A stretch of 22,309 nt of DNA from a virus. Numbering within the stretch: position 1 is the first letter of the stretch; each line of letters starts with the position of its first letter. Positions 1 to 8,209 of the stretch are shown here, piece after piece. Location of the stretch: the IMG/VR virus record IMGVR_UViG_3300025138_007798, positions 1 through 22,309 of that record; one strand, written 5' to 3'. A model generated the notes under the pieces. It was not told the origin of the DNA. It did no database searches and worked only from the letters and a program-made list of their open reading frames with translations. Made by a program: the position numbers and the translations under genes.

Positions 1-1
1 T

Positions 2-556
2 ATAATTACAGAAGGAGTTGATTATAATCAATTGCTAGTAGGAGATAAGAATGCAATAATGTTTGCAGCTAGAATTTTATCGTACGGTAAAGATTACGTA
101 TTCAACTACGGTGGACAACAAACAGTGGACTTATCTACACTAGATCTTAAGTACTTAGACGAAAAAGTAATTAAAGAAGGTAAAAATGAATTTGCATTTG
201 ATCTACCTACAACCGGTAATACCCTTACCTTTAAGCTTTTAAATCACAGTGATGAGAAAAGTATCGAAAGAGAATTAGTAGGCTTAAAGAAACTTAATAA
301 AAATGCATCTCCTGAGGTTACTACCAGGTTGAAGAGGATTATAACTTCTATAAACGGACAAACTGAACAAAAAGATATTAGATCTTTTGTAGATAACTAC
401 CTTTTAGCTAAGGATGCTAGAGCTCTAAGAAAAGAGTATACTAAGATAAACCCAGATATTAACATGAAATTTAAACTATCGGATGACGATGGAGGAGAGG
501 AGGAAGTTGAATTGCCCATTGGGCTTAACTTTTTTTGGCCTGACTCAGGCGTATAG
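2..556 (+). CDS. T4 gp26-like baseplate/tail-assembly protein (5' truncated by window edge)
   Basis: The reading frame is open from the first bases of the window, so the N-terminus is missing. A TTG at 32 is internal, not the start. The visible part begins with a segment like the T4 gp26 family (T4_baseplate, PF12322): LLVGDKNAIMFAARIL, then a short beta-rich region with 'VDLSTLDL', 'NTLTFKLL' and 'DEKSIERE'. It ends in an acidic stretch (DDDGGEEEVE) and the terminal 'FFWPDSGV' before TAG. In T4 this family belongs to the baseplate hub assembly group. The position just upstream of the tape measure gene is where tail assembly chaperones (gpG/gpGT type) sit in other phages. The family assignment is from remembered motif patterns and is fairly secure. 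The 3' end overlaps a +1-frame ORF that continues the protein logically (see next entry). Confidence 0.8.
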   Translation: MITEGVDYNQLLVGDKNAIMFAARILSYGKDYVFNYGGQQTVDLSTLDLKYLDEKVIKEGKNEFAFDLPTTGNTLTFKLLNHSDEKSIERELVGLKKLNKNASPEVTTRLKRIITSINGQTEQKDIRSFVDNYLLAKDARALRKEYTKINPDINMKFKLSDDDGGEEEVELPIGLNFFWPDSGV

Positions 557-782
557 GTTAAGTGTATTCACTTCTATACATGAAATAGTTTTTAATGGAA
601 ACGGAGGTTACGACTGGAATACGGTATATAATATGCCTATTTGGTTAAGAAAGTTTACATTCAATAAAATTAAAGAACATTTTGAATCACAAAAAGTAGA
701 ACCAGCCCCAACGCAATCAAGTACTCCTCAAATAGCAAAACCTAATATAAAACCAGCATATACAACAAAGGCTTCTAAATAA
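483..782 (+). CDS. gp51-like tail-assembly segment in the +1 frame, probably expressed as a frameshift extension of the gp26-like protein
   Basis: This frame overlaps the end of the gp26-like gene. Residues before about position 549 are merely that gene read out of frame (MTMEERRKLN...), while the protein-like part starts at YRLSVF. It continues with 'HEIVF', 'GNGGYDW', 'VYNMPIWLRKFTFNKI' and a Pro/Gln-rich tail. The pattern of aromatic residues and 'VYNMPIWLR' resembles the C-terminal segment that I associate with gp26/gp51-like proteins of marine T4-like phages. The only ATG codons at the front (483, 489) would give a meaningless N-terminus, so a frameshifted fusion is more likely than separate initiation. 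Candidate shift sites are the T7 run at 530-536 and the GTA TAG G at 551-556. The gene lies directly before the tape measure, as gpGT extensions do. Confidence 0.6.
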   Translation: MTMEERRKLNCPLGLTFFGLTQAYRLSVFTSIHEIVFNGNGGYDWNTVYNMPIWLRKFTFNKIKEHFESQKVEPAPTQSSTPQIAKPNIKPAYTTKASK

Positions 783-793
783 AAGAGGCCTTT
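767..793 (+). terminator. Hairpin overlapping the stop codon of the gp51-like segment
   Basis: AAAGGCTTCT (767-776) pairs with AGAGGCCTTT (784-793) as a 10-bp stem with one G-U pair and a 7-nt A-rich loop that includes the TAA stop. It is followed by GCTATTTATATT rather than a clean U-run, so it may be a weak terminator or an mRNA-stability hairpin between the chaperone pair and the tape measure. Confidence 0.45.
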
Positions 794-794
794 G

Positions 795-808
795 CTATTT
801 ATATTAAA
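795..808 (+). promoter_or_regulatory. Candidate late-gene promoter element, copy 1
   Basis: The 14-mer CTATTTATATTAAA starts 27 nt before the tape measure ATG. The identical 14-mer occurs at 3219-3232, 25 nt before the next gene. The same position relative to two consecutive structural genes suggests a phage late promoter, but low-complexity AT sequence makes chance partial matches common. Confidence 0.4.
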
Positions 809-821
809 TAACTTACTATAG

Positions 822-3215
822 ATGCCTGAAGAAACTAACATAAATCCTGAGAATGCTAAGAATGCTAAGCAAATAGCTCAAGAAATGGGTACCGCTGCTG
901 AACAAGTAAAACAATTTTCAAAAGAAGCAGAAGAAGCTGGTCAACATTTAATTAGTTTATCCACCCACATTGGAAACGTAGCTAAAGGTTCTAAAGAGTT
1001 CAATGGTGAAATAAAATCAGCTCAGAATCTTACAAAACAAGCAAGTAAGTACGCTGGAGAAATTGCTAAGTTTACAGCTGATGATTTAAAAGATAAAAAG
1101 AAAACACATGTTCTTCTAAAAAAACAAGCAGCAGTTAAAGGTTCTATACAAGCTATGGAATCAAAAATAGCTGTTTTAATGGAAAAAGCAGCTAATGCAA
1201 CCGAAAAGGAAGCAGAACAGTTACAGAAATCAGCAGAATCTTTAGGAGGAGCAGTAGATAATGCTAAGGTTCTACTTAAGACATTTGATAAGATTGAAGA
1301 TGTTAACGAAAAGTTAAACAAAGATACTAAGTTCTTTGATACTATGAATGATTTTACTAAGGATATACCTGTACTAGGTAAACTCTTTAGTGATTTTAAA
1401 ACTGGAGCAGAAAATGCAAGAGCTGCAGGAGTAGAAGGGAAAAATGTAAGCATCGCAGGTTTTAAATCAATTGCTAAAGCCGGTACAAAAGCAGCAGCCG
1501 CTTTTGCAGGTGCAACTATATTTGCAGGATTTAAAGAAGGTAATCAAAGAATAACCGACCTATCAAGGAATCTAAACATGTCAAGAGAATCAGCACAAGC
1601 TCTAAACGACAGATTTAATAAACTTGGATCAGCAACTAAATCTCTAACAGGTAAAGATATTCTTAAAGCAAACAGTGATATATCTGCTCAATTTGGAATA
1701 CAAGCAGACTTATCCAATGATACCCTTACTACTATATCTACAATGACTACAAAATTAGGTCTAAGCGCAGAACAAGCAGGTGATCTAGCTAAATTCTCTG
1801 CTTCTACGGGTCAGGATTTAAAGAAAGTTTCAACGGGTATAATAGAACAGGTTAAATTTCAAAATATTAATAATAAATCTGCTATAAGATATCAAGATAT
1901 TATGAAGGATGTTGCAGGAGCATCTGCAGCAACCCAACTTACCACGTCTAAATTTCCAGGCGGAATAGCAAAAGCAGCTTACCAGGCTAGAAAATTAGGC
2001 CTAAGCTTCAGTCAATTAGATAGCGCCGGTTCTAACTTATTAGACTTTGAATCTAGTATTGCAGCAGAAATGGAAGCTGAATTACTTTTAGGTAGAGACC
2101 TAAACTTAGATAAAGCAAGAGCAGCAGCATTATCCGGAGACCAAGCAACATTAGCAGCTGAATTGGCTAAAAATCTAGGTTCCGCAGAAGAGTTTGGTAA
2201 ACTTAATGTTATACAACAGGAATCTCTTGCTAAAGCTATGGGAATGACTAGAGAGGAAGTAGCAGAATCTCTACAGAAACAAGAAGCTATTAAAAACCTT
2301 GGAGGAGACCAGAGTAAAGGTCTCGACGCAGCAATAAGACAAAGATACAAAGAAGTTTCCTTAATGAAAGAAGGTGCTGCTAAAGAAGCAGCAAAAGCTA
2401 AACTAATGGACGATGCTGGAAATGATGAACTGATAAGACAGTTAAATAATCAGAGTATGGCTGAAGCTCAATTAGAACTTCAACAGCAAATGAAAGAGGC
2501 TGTAATGGGTTTAGGGGACCCATTAAATAAGATAGCAAATATGTTCTCAAGTATTTCAGGGTCTGCAGGTACAGTACTAACAATTATTGGTGCAATAGGT
2601 GCACTTAGTATATTTAAGAAATTCAGAGGATTAGTAAAAACATTTAAAAAACTAACCTCAGGAGCCAAAGGCCTTAAATCTATGTTGGGAATGGGCGGCA
2701 AAGCAGCAAGTAAAACAGCTGCTAAAACAGCTGCTAAAACAGGTGGAAAGGGGATGCTGAAGGTAGGCGCTAAAATTGGAGCTAAAGCTGCAGGAAAGAG
2801 TATACTAAAAAAGATACCTATTATTGGAGCATTAGCAGGAATCGGTTTTGCAATAGGTAGAGCAGCAAAAGGCGATTATGCCGGTGCAGCAATGGAATTA
2901 GCATCAGGTGCAGCTAGTATTATACCAGGAGTTGGAACAGCAGCCTCTGTAGGGATTGATGCTGCATTAGCAATGAGGGATATATCTAAAGCTAAATCTA
3001 GAGGACCAGAAGCTACAGAGGGTACAGTAGGTGATTTTACATTAAAACCTTTAGGTGAAGATACTCTGACGATGGCAGGAGGTACAAAATTAGGAGGTAA
3101 CGTAGAAAAGTTACTGGAACAACTTATCTCTATCGTCAGTGCCGGAGGAGATGTATATCTAGATGGATCAAAAGTCGGACAAACCTTAGTATTAAATTCA
3201 AAACTTAGCAATTAA
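822..3215 (+). CDS. Tail tape measure protein (T4 gp29 role)
   Basis: This 797-residue protein is the largest helical protein of the tail block. It sits directly after the chaperone pair, which is the standard place for a tape measure. Residues 1-200 are charged, Ala/Lys/Glu-rich and coiled-coil-like. The middle part (about 210-560) keeps an Ala/Ser/Lys-rich helical character. Two hydrophobic segments near residues 583-600 (TVLTIIGAIGALSIF) and 665-685 (IPIIGALAGIGFAIG) could enter the host membrane on injection, and a short repeat 'AAKT' lies between them. At about 1.5 angstrom per residue the length would predict a tail near 120 nm. Sequence identity of tape measures is poor, so this rests on size, composition and position. 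The ATG at 822 is the first in frame, and no Shine-Dalgarno is visible. Confidence 0.8.
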   Translation: MPEETNINPENAKNAKQIAQEMGTAAEQVKQFSKEAEEAGQHLISLSTHIGNVAKGSKEFNGEIKSAQNLTKQASKYAGEIAKFTADDLKDKKKTHVLLKKQAAVKGSIQAMESKIAVLMEKAANATEKEAEQLQKSAESLGGAVDNAKVLLKTFDKIEDVNEKLNKDTKFFDTMNDFTKDIPVLGKLFSDFKTGAENARAAGVEGKNVSIAGFKSIAKAGTKAAAAFAGATIFAGFKEGNQRITDLSRNLNMSRESAQALNDRFNKLGSATKSLTGKDILKANSDISAQFGIQADLSNDTLTTISTMTTKLGLSAEQAGDLAKFSASTGQDLKKVSTGIIEQVKFQNINNKSAIRYQDIMKDVAGASAATQLTTSKFPGGIAKAAYQARKLGLSFSQLDSAGSNLLDFESSIAAEMEAELLLGRDLNLDKARAAALSGDQATLAAELAKNLGSAEEFGKLNVIQQESLAKAMGMTREEVAESLQKQEAIKNLGGDQSKGLDAAIRQRYKEVSLMKEGAAKEAAKAKLMDDAGNDELIRQLNNQSMAEAQLELQQQMKEAVMGLGDPLNKIANMFSSISGSAGTVLTIIGAIGALSIFKKFRGLVKTFKKLTSGAKGLKSMLGMGGKAASKTAAKTAAKTGGKGMLKVGAKIGAKAAGKSILKKIPIIGALAGIGFAIGRAAKGDYAGAAMELASGAASIIPGVGTAASVGIDAALAMRDISKAKSRGPEATEGTVGDFTLKPLGEDTLTMAGGTKLGGNVEKLLEQLISIVSAGGDVYLDGSKVGQTLVLNSKLSN
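2711..2746 (+). repeat. 12-bp tandem repeat inside the tape measure gene
   Basis: TAAAACAGCTGC occurs twice in tandem (2711-2734), followed by a third diverged unit TAAAACAGGTGG (2735-2746). It encodes the Ala-Ala-Lys-Thr repeats between the two hydrophobic segments and keeps the frame, as expected for a length-variable linker. Confidence 0.8.
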
Positions 3216-3218
3216 TAA

Positions 3219-3232
3219 CTATTTATATTAAA
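3219..3232 (+). promoter_or_regulatory. Candidate late-gene promoter element, copy 2
   Basis: CTATTTATATTAAA is identical over 14 nt to 795-808. It starts 25 nt before the ATG of the 86-residue gene and just after the tape measure stop. Partial relatives are TTTATATTT at 10477-10485 (before the 151-residue gene) and CTATTTATAT at 19621-19630 (before the 47-codon ORF). Confidence 0.4.
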
Positions 3233-3243
3233 ACACATACACT

Positions 3244-3504
3244 ATGTCACTATTATCAAAAGTAAAAGAATCTGTTTTAGGACTTAAGGGAGGAACACCT
3301 TCTAAAATGCCTGGAGCACTTAAAACATCTACCTTGCACAATAATTCATCAATTACTGACAAACCAGATATACTGGCTCAACAGTCTCAATTGAGTTTAA
3401 AAGGGAAAAAACCAGCTAACAACTATCTAGATAACTTACCTGAAAAAGGAATTAAAGCTAGAGCAATAGATGGTACAGGATCGAACAGTACAGATAGAAG
3501 TTAA
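3244..3504 (+). CDS. Small unknown protein of the tail module
   Basis: This 86-residue protein is rich in Ser, Lys and Leu and has no membrane segment or cysteine. It starts MSLLSKVKESVLGLKGG and looks mostly disordered after residue 20. I do not recognise a family. It lies between the tape measure and the tube-like protein, has its own copy of the candidate late promoter and is followed 15 nt later by the next structural gene. A minor structural or assembly role is inferred from position only. Confidence 0.6.
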   Translation: MSLLSKVKESVLGLKGGTPSKMPGALKTSTLHNNSSITDKPDILAQQSQLSLKGKKPANNYLDNLPEKGIKARAIDGTGSNSTDRS

Positions 3505-3519
3505 ATTTAACTCAATAAA

Positions 3520-4932
3520 ATGCCGTTAATAGATATACAGACAGATCTTAAGTCGTTAACTTATGGTGAGTTTGGATCAGATGAACCTTTAGTAATAAAG
3601 AACATCAATAATAATCCAAGCCCAGACGGTATACACCTGGAAGCTACTAAAAGGGTAGATGATCTAAAAAGAATAACTAAACTACTTACTACAACCCCAG
3701 CAGGATTGAAATTTGCTGCTAACCAAGCTATGCTTAATACTCTAGAACAGAGTATAGCGACTAAGAATAAAGATAAAACAGCAGCTGGTAAACTACTAAG
3801 AGGATTAGGAGGGACTGTAAAACAGTTAGCGTCTACTTTAGCACAAGTACCGGTAAGTGGTACTGGTTTACATTTCGTAGAAGGATTTTCTGGTAAGTTA
3901 GGGTACCTAAAAGGAGTAAGAGGTCATATAGAATATAAAAATAACAGGAACCAAGACGGTAATATAAAAACTATCGGGGTAATTGAAAAGACAGGTGACT
4001 TTGAAGCAAATAATAGTAACTTAGTATTAGACTACTTTAGTAAAGCAATCTCTGGAACAGGAAATACACTATCAAGATCAGAAAAACTATCATCTGCCTT
4101 AAAAAATGAAACTTTCCCAATCTTAGAAGACGGTTCTTTTGAGGATATTACATTAGAAAACTACAGCTCAGTATCTACAAATAAAAGCCATAGTAACTTT
4201 CTATTACAAAGTAGTAGTTTCCAAATAGATGATCCATCAAAACCTTTTGATACGATTACTGCAAAAGCACCACATACTTCTTCAATAGAAAATGCAGAAG
4301 AAAAAACTGATACTGATAAAATATACGACGATTTAATTAAATTTAGATTTAAGATAGTAACCCCAGGAACTACTGAAGGAGCAGAACCAATTGTAACACA
4401 TTTACAGTTTAGAGCTTTTTTAGACTCTTTTCAAGACGACTATACTGCAAATTGGAACAGCTTTAAATACATTGGAAGAGCAGAAGATTTTAGTACATAC
4501 GGTGGATTCGGACGTGCAATATCCTTTTCTTTTAAAGTAGCAGCACTATCTTCACAAGAATTACAACCAATGTATGATAAATTAAATCTTTTAGCAGGTT
4601 CTTTAGCACCTACGTATGTTGGTTCAAGCTACATGAGAGGTAATTTTGTAGCATTAACAGTAGGTGATTATTTAGTAAATCAAACAGGATTTTTAACCTC
4701 CGTAGGTCTATCATGGAATACAGATTACCCAGTAGGTGGAAGAAATCAAAATGGAGGAAACGACGAAGAAGGTAGAAAATACGATAAAGAGCTTTTTCAT
4801 ATACTAGATGTTAATTGTTCCTTTACTCCTGTACATAAATTTAACACTACATTCGGAAGTCAATTTATAAATGACCAAGGAAACATGTTAGCACAACCAG
4901 CAAAAGAACAAAAAACAGTTGACTTAGTATAA
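3520..4932 (+). CDS. Tail-tube-like baseplate protein (gp48/gp54-type candidate)
   Basis: This 470-residue structural protein has a likely tube-type fold in its C-terminal half (about residues 285-410). Features there are 'LQFRAFLDSF', 'WNSFKYIGRAEDFSTYGGFGR', a beta-strand 'SFSFKVAAL', 'YDKLNLLAGSLAPTY' and 'VGDYLVNQTGFLTSV'. This pattern recalls tube or tube-cap proteins of contractile tails that link the tube to the baseplate (T4 gp48/gp54). The N-terminal 200 residues are unrecognised. Gene order agrees: tape measure, this protein, LysM protein, hub. The stop TAA overlaps the next ATG by one base (TAATG), suggesting translational coupling. The exact equivalence to gp48 or gp54 is a guess. 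Confidence 0.5.
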   Translation: MPLIDIQTDLKSLTYGEFGSDEPLVIKNINNNPSPDGIHLEATKRVDDLKRITKLLTTTPAGLKFAANQAMLNTLEQSIATKNKDKTAAGKLLRGLGGTVKQLASTLAQVPVSGTGLHFVEGFSGKLGYLKGVRGHIEYKNNRNQDGNIKTIGVIEKTGDFEANNSNLVLDYFSKAISGTGNTLSRSEKLSSALKNETFPILEDGSFEDITLENYSSVSTNKSHSNFLLQSSSFQIDDPSKPFDTITAKAPHTSSIENAEEKTDTDKIYDDLIKFRFKIVTPGTTEGAEPIVTHLQFRAFLDSFQDDYTANWNSFKYIGRAEDFSTYGGFGRAISFSFKVAALSSQELQPMYDKLNLLAGSLAPTYVGSSYMRGNFVALTVGDYLVNQTGFLTSVGLSWNTDYPVGGRNQNGGNDEEGRKYDKELFHILDVNCSFTPVHKFNTTFGSQFINDQGNMLAQPAKEQKTVDLV

Positions 4933-5234
4933 TGAATAGATACAAAGACATACAGATAAACAGAGACTCAAGCGGCAATAGGTACTACAGTAACACAGTA
5001 TTCCCTGAAATACCACTTGACTCAGAAGATATATACGTTATTACCTCAGCTGGTGATAGGTATGATACTTTAGCTCTACAGTTTTACAACAATCCAAGTT
5101 TATGGTGGATTATCGCCGGTGTAAATAACACAAAAAAAGATTCATTAGTTGTGCGTGCTGGAATACAACTTAGAATACCAGCAAATCCATTTAACGTATT
5201 AAAACTTTATGAGGAAATTAACAGCAATAGGTAA
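4932..5234 (+). CDS. LysM-type baseplate wedge protein (gp53-like)
   Basis: This 100-residue protein contains a LysM-like fold from about residue 32 to 90: 'IYVITSAGDRYDTLALQFYNNPSLWWIIAGVN' type spacing, then 'LRIPANP' at the end. It resembles T4 gp53 and the short LysM tail proteins of contractile injection systems (P2 gpX-like), though it is shorter than T4 gp53. It would bind baseplate partners, and not peptidoglycan as soluble LysM proteins do. Both ends overlap neighbours by one base (TAATG at 4930-4934 and again at 5232-5236), so the three genes are probably translated as one coupled unit with the hub protein. Confidence 0.75.
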   Translation: MNRYKDIQINRDSSGNRYYSNTVFPEIPLDSEDIYVITSAGDRYDTLALQFYNNPSLWWIIAGVNNTKKDSLVVRAGIQLRIPANPFNVLKLYEEINSNR

Positions 5235-8176
5235 TGAAAAAAGCATTTGGAATACCGATAGAAAAAGCTGTCTACAAACAACTAGAAGCTAGAAAAGCAG
5301 TACTTAAACAGGACTCTAGAGTTGTACAAAGAAACATGTTACAGCATAATAAAGGAGCATGGGTAAGAGTGGTATCCGGAGTAGACACTAAAGTAGGCAC
5401 CATAACAGCAGCTCCAGAAGCAGCAGTAACAGGAGATACAGCTGAAAAAGATATTTACTCAGAAGAATTAGCTTCTAATTTTGTACTTCAGGGCGGAGTG
5501 CTTAAACCACAAACCGCAACTGACGGTAAACGTAGTTTTGAGCTTAGAGAAGGTTTAGAATTAAGAGGTAATTTTTTAGATCATAACGGTGCTTACTCTT
5601 ATGACGATACCTTAGGTTATAGACCAATGCCCGGTATAACTGACTTTACGGTTCAGTCTCAAGGTTCTTTCGGTACCCTAAAAAAATCTGATATACAATT
5701 TAAAGTTTGGTCATTAGAACACTTAAACTCTATGGAACAATTATACTTCCGACCAGGGTTTAATATTTTAATAGAATATGGCTCAGCAGCATTTTTAGAT
5801 TCTGAAAGTGAAGAACTGGAAGTAAATACATTAGAGTACTCCTTAGCTGATGAATACCTTAAAAGGAGTAAAACCTTAGCACAGCTTGATGCTGAGATTG
5901 ATAAGTTAGAATTAAAAACATGTTTTAACTATTCAGGTTTTTTAGGAAGAATTGTTAATTTCAGCTGGTCTTATAATACTGACGGAGGTTTTGACTGCAG
6001 TATACAGATACAGGCAAGAGGTGAAATAGTAGAATCACTAAAACTTTTGATGGAAGATAATTCTGATAGTGGGTTAAATTCATTTTCAACATCTACTCCT
6101 TCTAAAATGCCTGAGTTTACATTCCTAAAAGGTTTGAAAGCTTTAAAAGGGACACAAAGAGATGCTTTTGCAGAGAAGTACTTATTAGATATAGACGGCG
6201 AGTTTGATAAAGACGAGTTTATAGTTACTTCGAGTAATAGGTTTAACGTTGAAGGCTTGGAAACACAAGCTGATGAAAATTCTAAATATAAAGTAGGTAG
6301 AAAGTATGATAATGACTTCAAATTTATGACACTGGGTACACTACTAACGTTAATAAATAATTTCTGTGTAATAGAAAATGAAAAGGGAGAAAAAGAAACA
6401 TCCTTTAGAACAAAACGATACGAAAATAAACACTCCTGTGGGTATATAACATTTCCTGGGCATGTAGCATTAAATCCGTTAATCAGTATGTTACCTTTTA
6501 AAAGTGAAAAAGGAGTGTACATGTCTGACCTAGAGCTATACGGAGCCTATACAGACCAATCTGTACAAATGCCTAATGAAATTTCAGGTGATAAACTAGA
6601 ATCTACCAACATTTACCACATTCTAATTAACATAGATTACATTATAGAGTTAGTTGAAAGCCTTTATAAAGGTAAAGATAATACAGCAGATATAAATGTA
6701 TTCTCTTTTCTTAAAACTGTACTAGGAAAATTAAATTCAAATCAAGGAAGTATTAATAATTTAGATTTAGATTTAGATAAAAGAGTTAATGAATGGCGAG
6801 TAGTTGATAGAGACTACTATGATCCGGAAAAATCAAGCGGAGACAGCTATAGCGAACTTGATTTAGTAGGGCTAGGTAGTTTGGTAACAAATTTTAGTCT
6901 TGAAACTAAGATATCAGGAGCTCTTACAAACATGTTAGCAATATCAGCTGCTGTCAGCGGTAATGATGGCGACTTAGATTCTATGTCTAGATACAATATG
7001 GGTCTTAAAGACAGATTTAAAGACTCAGTATATACAGGAGTTGCAGATAAACCAGTAGAAGATGACAGTGCCAGTAAAGAGGAGACACAGAAACATGCAT
7101 TAGAAGCAGGATCTAAAGTAGCTAATTGTTATTCAATATATAATAAAAGTAAGAAATTAGATATTACTGCTTTTGAAAATACTAAAATAAGTCACACCAG
7201 CTATACCGAAAAAGCCTATAAGTTAAATCAAAAATCAATAAGACAGTCAGGTAAAAAAGCATCCTATAAAGGTATTATTCCAATGAATCTTAGTTTGACT
7301 ATAGACGGAATAAGCGGATTAAAAGTAGGAGAAGCATTCAGAATCAATAACAGTGTTCTTCCTTCAAGTTACCACAACAGAGTAGGTTTTATAATCACAG
7401 GACTTGCAGATAAGATAGGTGGGGATAGTAAATGGTCAACTGAAATTACAACAAAAATGTTCAACCTACCTTCCACAGAAAAAGCAGACCCTACTTTTCT
7501 AAAGCTACAGTCTAAGTTAGCTAAACAAAAAGAAGCAAGAAGAATAATAGCAGCAAGAGAATTAAAAGCATATAAAGCTGTCAATCAACGAGGTCAAGAA
7601 GCCTTAAAAGCAAAATACGGTCTACCAGGAGAAGGACCTTTCTCTAAAATAGAAATACCGAAAGGTTTACATTTATTTTATGGTAAAGAGAAACATACTA
7701 CCATTGGGGGTGTACATACATCAGTTGCAACACCATTGCAAAATGCATTTTCACAATTAGCAGATTTTTATGGAGGTCAAAAAGGATTAGATAAGTTGAA
7801 AATAAGTATGTACCATGGATATTACAATAAGAGACAAAAAAGAGGAGGCACATCCTGGAGTACTCATGCATTTGGTATAGCAATTGATTTATTTAAACCT
7901 AAAAATGAATTAAGCGGAATGCCAGCACCAATAGCATATTTCTCAAAACCAGAGTATAAAGCTGTGCAAGATATATTTGAACGAAATGGATTCTACAGTT
8001 TAGGTAGAGCAAAGAATTACGATTATATGCACTTCCAAGCATGGGATCCGGGACTAAGTGAAAAAACTGGAGCACCTTCTAACGCTAGCCGTTTAGCAGG
8101 AAGACCATATGGTGCTACTTCTGCAGTGACAACAGGATGGGAATTACCCGAGGCTGGTACTTGGGTAGAAAGTTAA
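5234..8176 (+). CDS. Large baseplate hub protein with C-terminal M15 peptidoglycan peptidase
   Basis: This 980-residue protein has a long N-terminal hub-like region. Segments such as 'LRGNFLDHNGAYSYDDTLGY', 'WSLEHLNSMEQLYFRPGFNILIEYG' and 'GFLGRIVNFSWSY' fit a beta-rich hub or spike base. A helical, charged linker spans about 760-815. The C-terminus (about 820-955) is a zinc peptidase of the M15 family: STHAFGIAID gives zinc ligands H878 and D885, and YDYMHFQAW gives H933, with D930 in the DxxH catalytic position known from M15C phage endopeptidases. It would cut host peptidoglycan peptides when the tail penetrates. T4 separates hub (gp27) and lysozyme-spike (gp5), so this is a different arrangement. 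The LysM gene immediately upstream supports the hub role. Confidence 0.75.
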   Translation: MKKAFGIPIEKAVYKQLEARKAVLKQDSRVVQRNMLQHNKGAWVRVVSGVDTKVGTITAAPEAAVTGDTAEKDIYSEELASNFVLQGGVLKPQTATDGKRSFELREGLELRGNFLDHNGAYSYDDTLGYRPMPGITDFTVQSQGSFGTLKKSDIQFKVWSLEHLNSMEQLYFRPGFNILIEYGSAAFLDSESEELEVNTLEYSLADEYLKRSKTLAQLDAEIDKLELKTCFNYSGFLGRIVNFSWSYNTDGGFDCSIQIQARGEIVESLKLLMEDNSDSGLNSFSTSTPSKMPEFTFLKGLKALKGTQRDAFAEKYLLDIDGEFDKDEFIVTSSNRFNVEGLETQADENSKYKVGRKYDNDFKFMTLGTLLTLINNFCVIENEKGEKETSFRTKRYENKHSCGYITFPGHVALNPLISMLPFKSEKGVYMSDLELYGAYTDQSVQMPNEISGDKLESTNIYHILINIDYIIELVESLYKGKDNTADINVFSFLKTVLGKLNSNQGSINNLDLDLDKRVNEWRVVDRDYYDPEKSSGDSYSELDLVGLGSLVTNFSLETKISGALTNMLAISAAVSGNDGDLDSMSRYNMGLKDRFKDSVYTGVADKPVEDDSASKEETQKHALEAGSKVANCYSIYNKSKKLDITAFENTKISHTSYTEKAYKLNQKSIRQSGKKASYKGIIPMNLSLTIDGISGLKVGEAFRINNSVLPSSYHNRVGFIITGLADKIGGDSKWSTEITTKMFNLPSTEKADPTFLKLQSKLAKQKEARRIIAARELKAYKAVNQRGQEALKAKYGLPGEGPFSKIEIPKGLHLFYGKEKHTTIGGVHTSVATPLQNAFSQLADFYGGQKGLDKLKISMYHGYYNKRQKRGGTSWSTHAFGIAIDLFKPKNELSGMPAPIAYFSKPEYKAVQDIFERNGFYSLGRAKNYDYMHFQAWDPGLSEKTGAPSNASRLAGRPYGATSAVTTGWELPEAGTWVES

Positions 8177-8209
8177 CAATATAAACAAGTAAAATAAAAT
8201 ATAAACACA

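Noticed and set aside
483-548. Separate translation start (ATG 483 or 489) for the gp51-like segment, with GGAGGAGAGGAGG nearby as ribosome site
   Set aside because: The purine-rich stretch lies after the ATGs and encodes the acidic Gly/Glu run of the gp26-like protein; the resulting N-terminus is the other gene out of frame.
1022-3211. Several minus-strand open frames over the tape measure gene (about 60-140 codons)
   Set aside because: They are antisense to a well-supported gene, have Ser/Leu/Cys-rich unnatural composition and no start context; shadows of Ala/Lys codons.
5971-7883. Minus-strand open frames over the hub gene
   Set aside because: Same reason: antisense shadows with no recognisable motif and no independent promoter.
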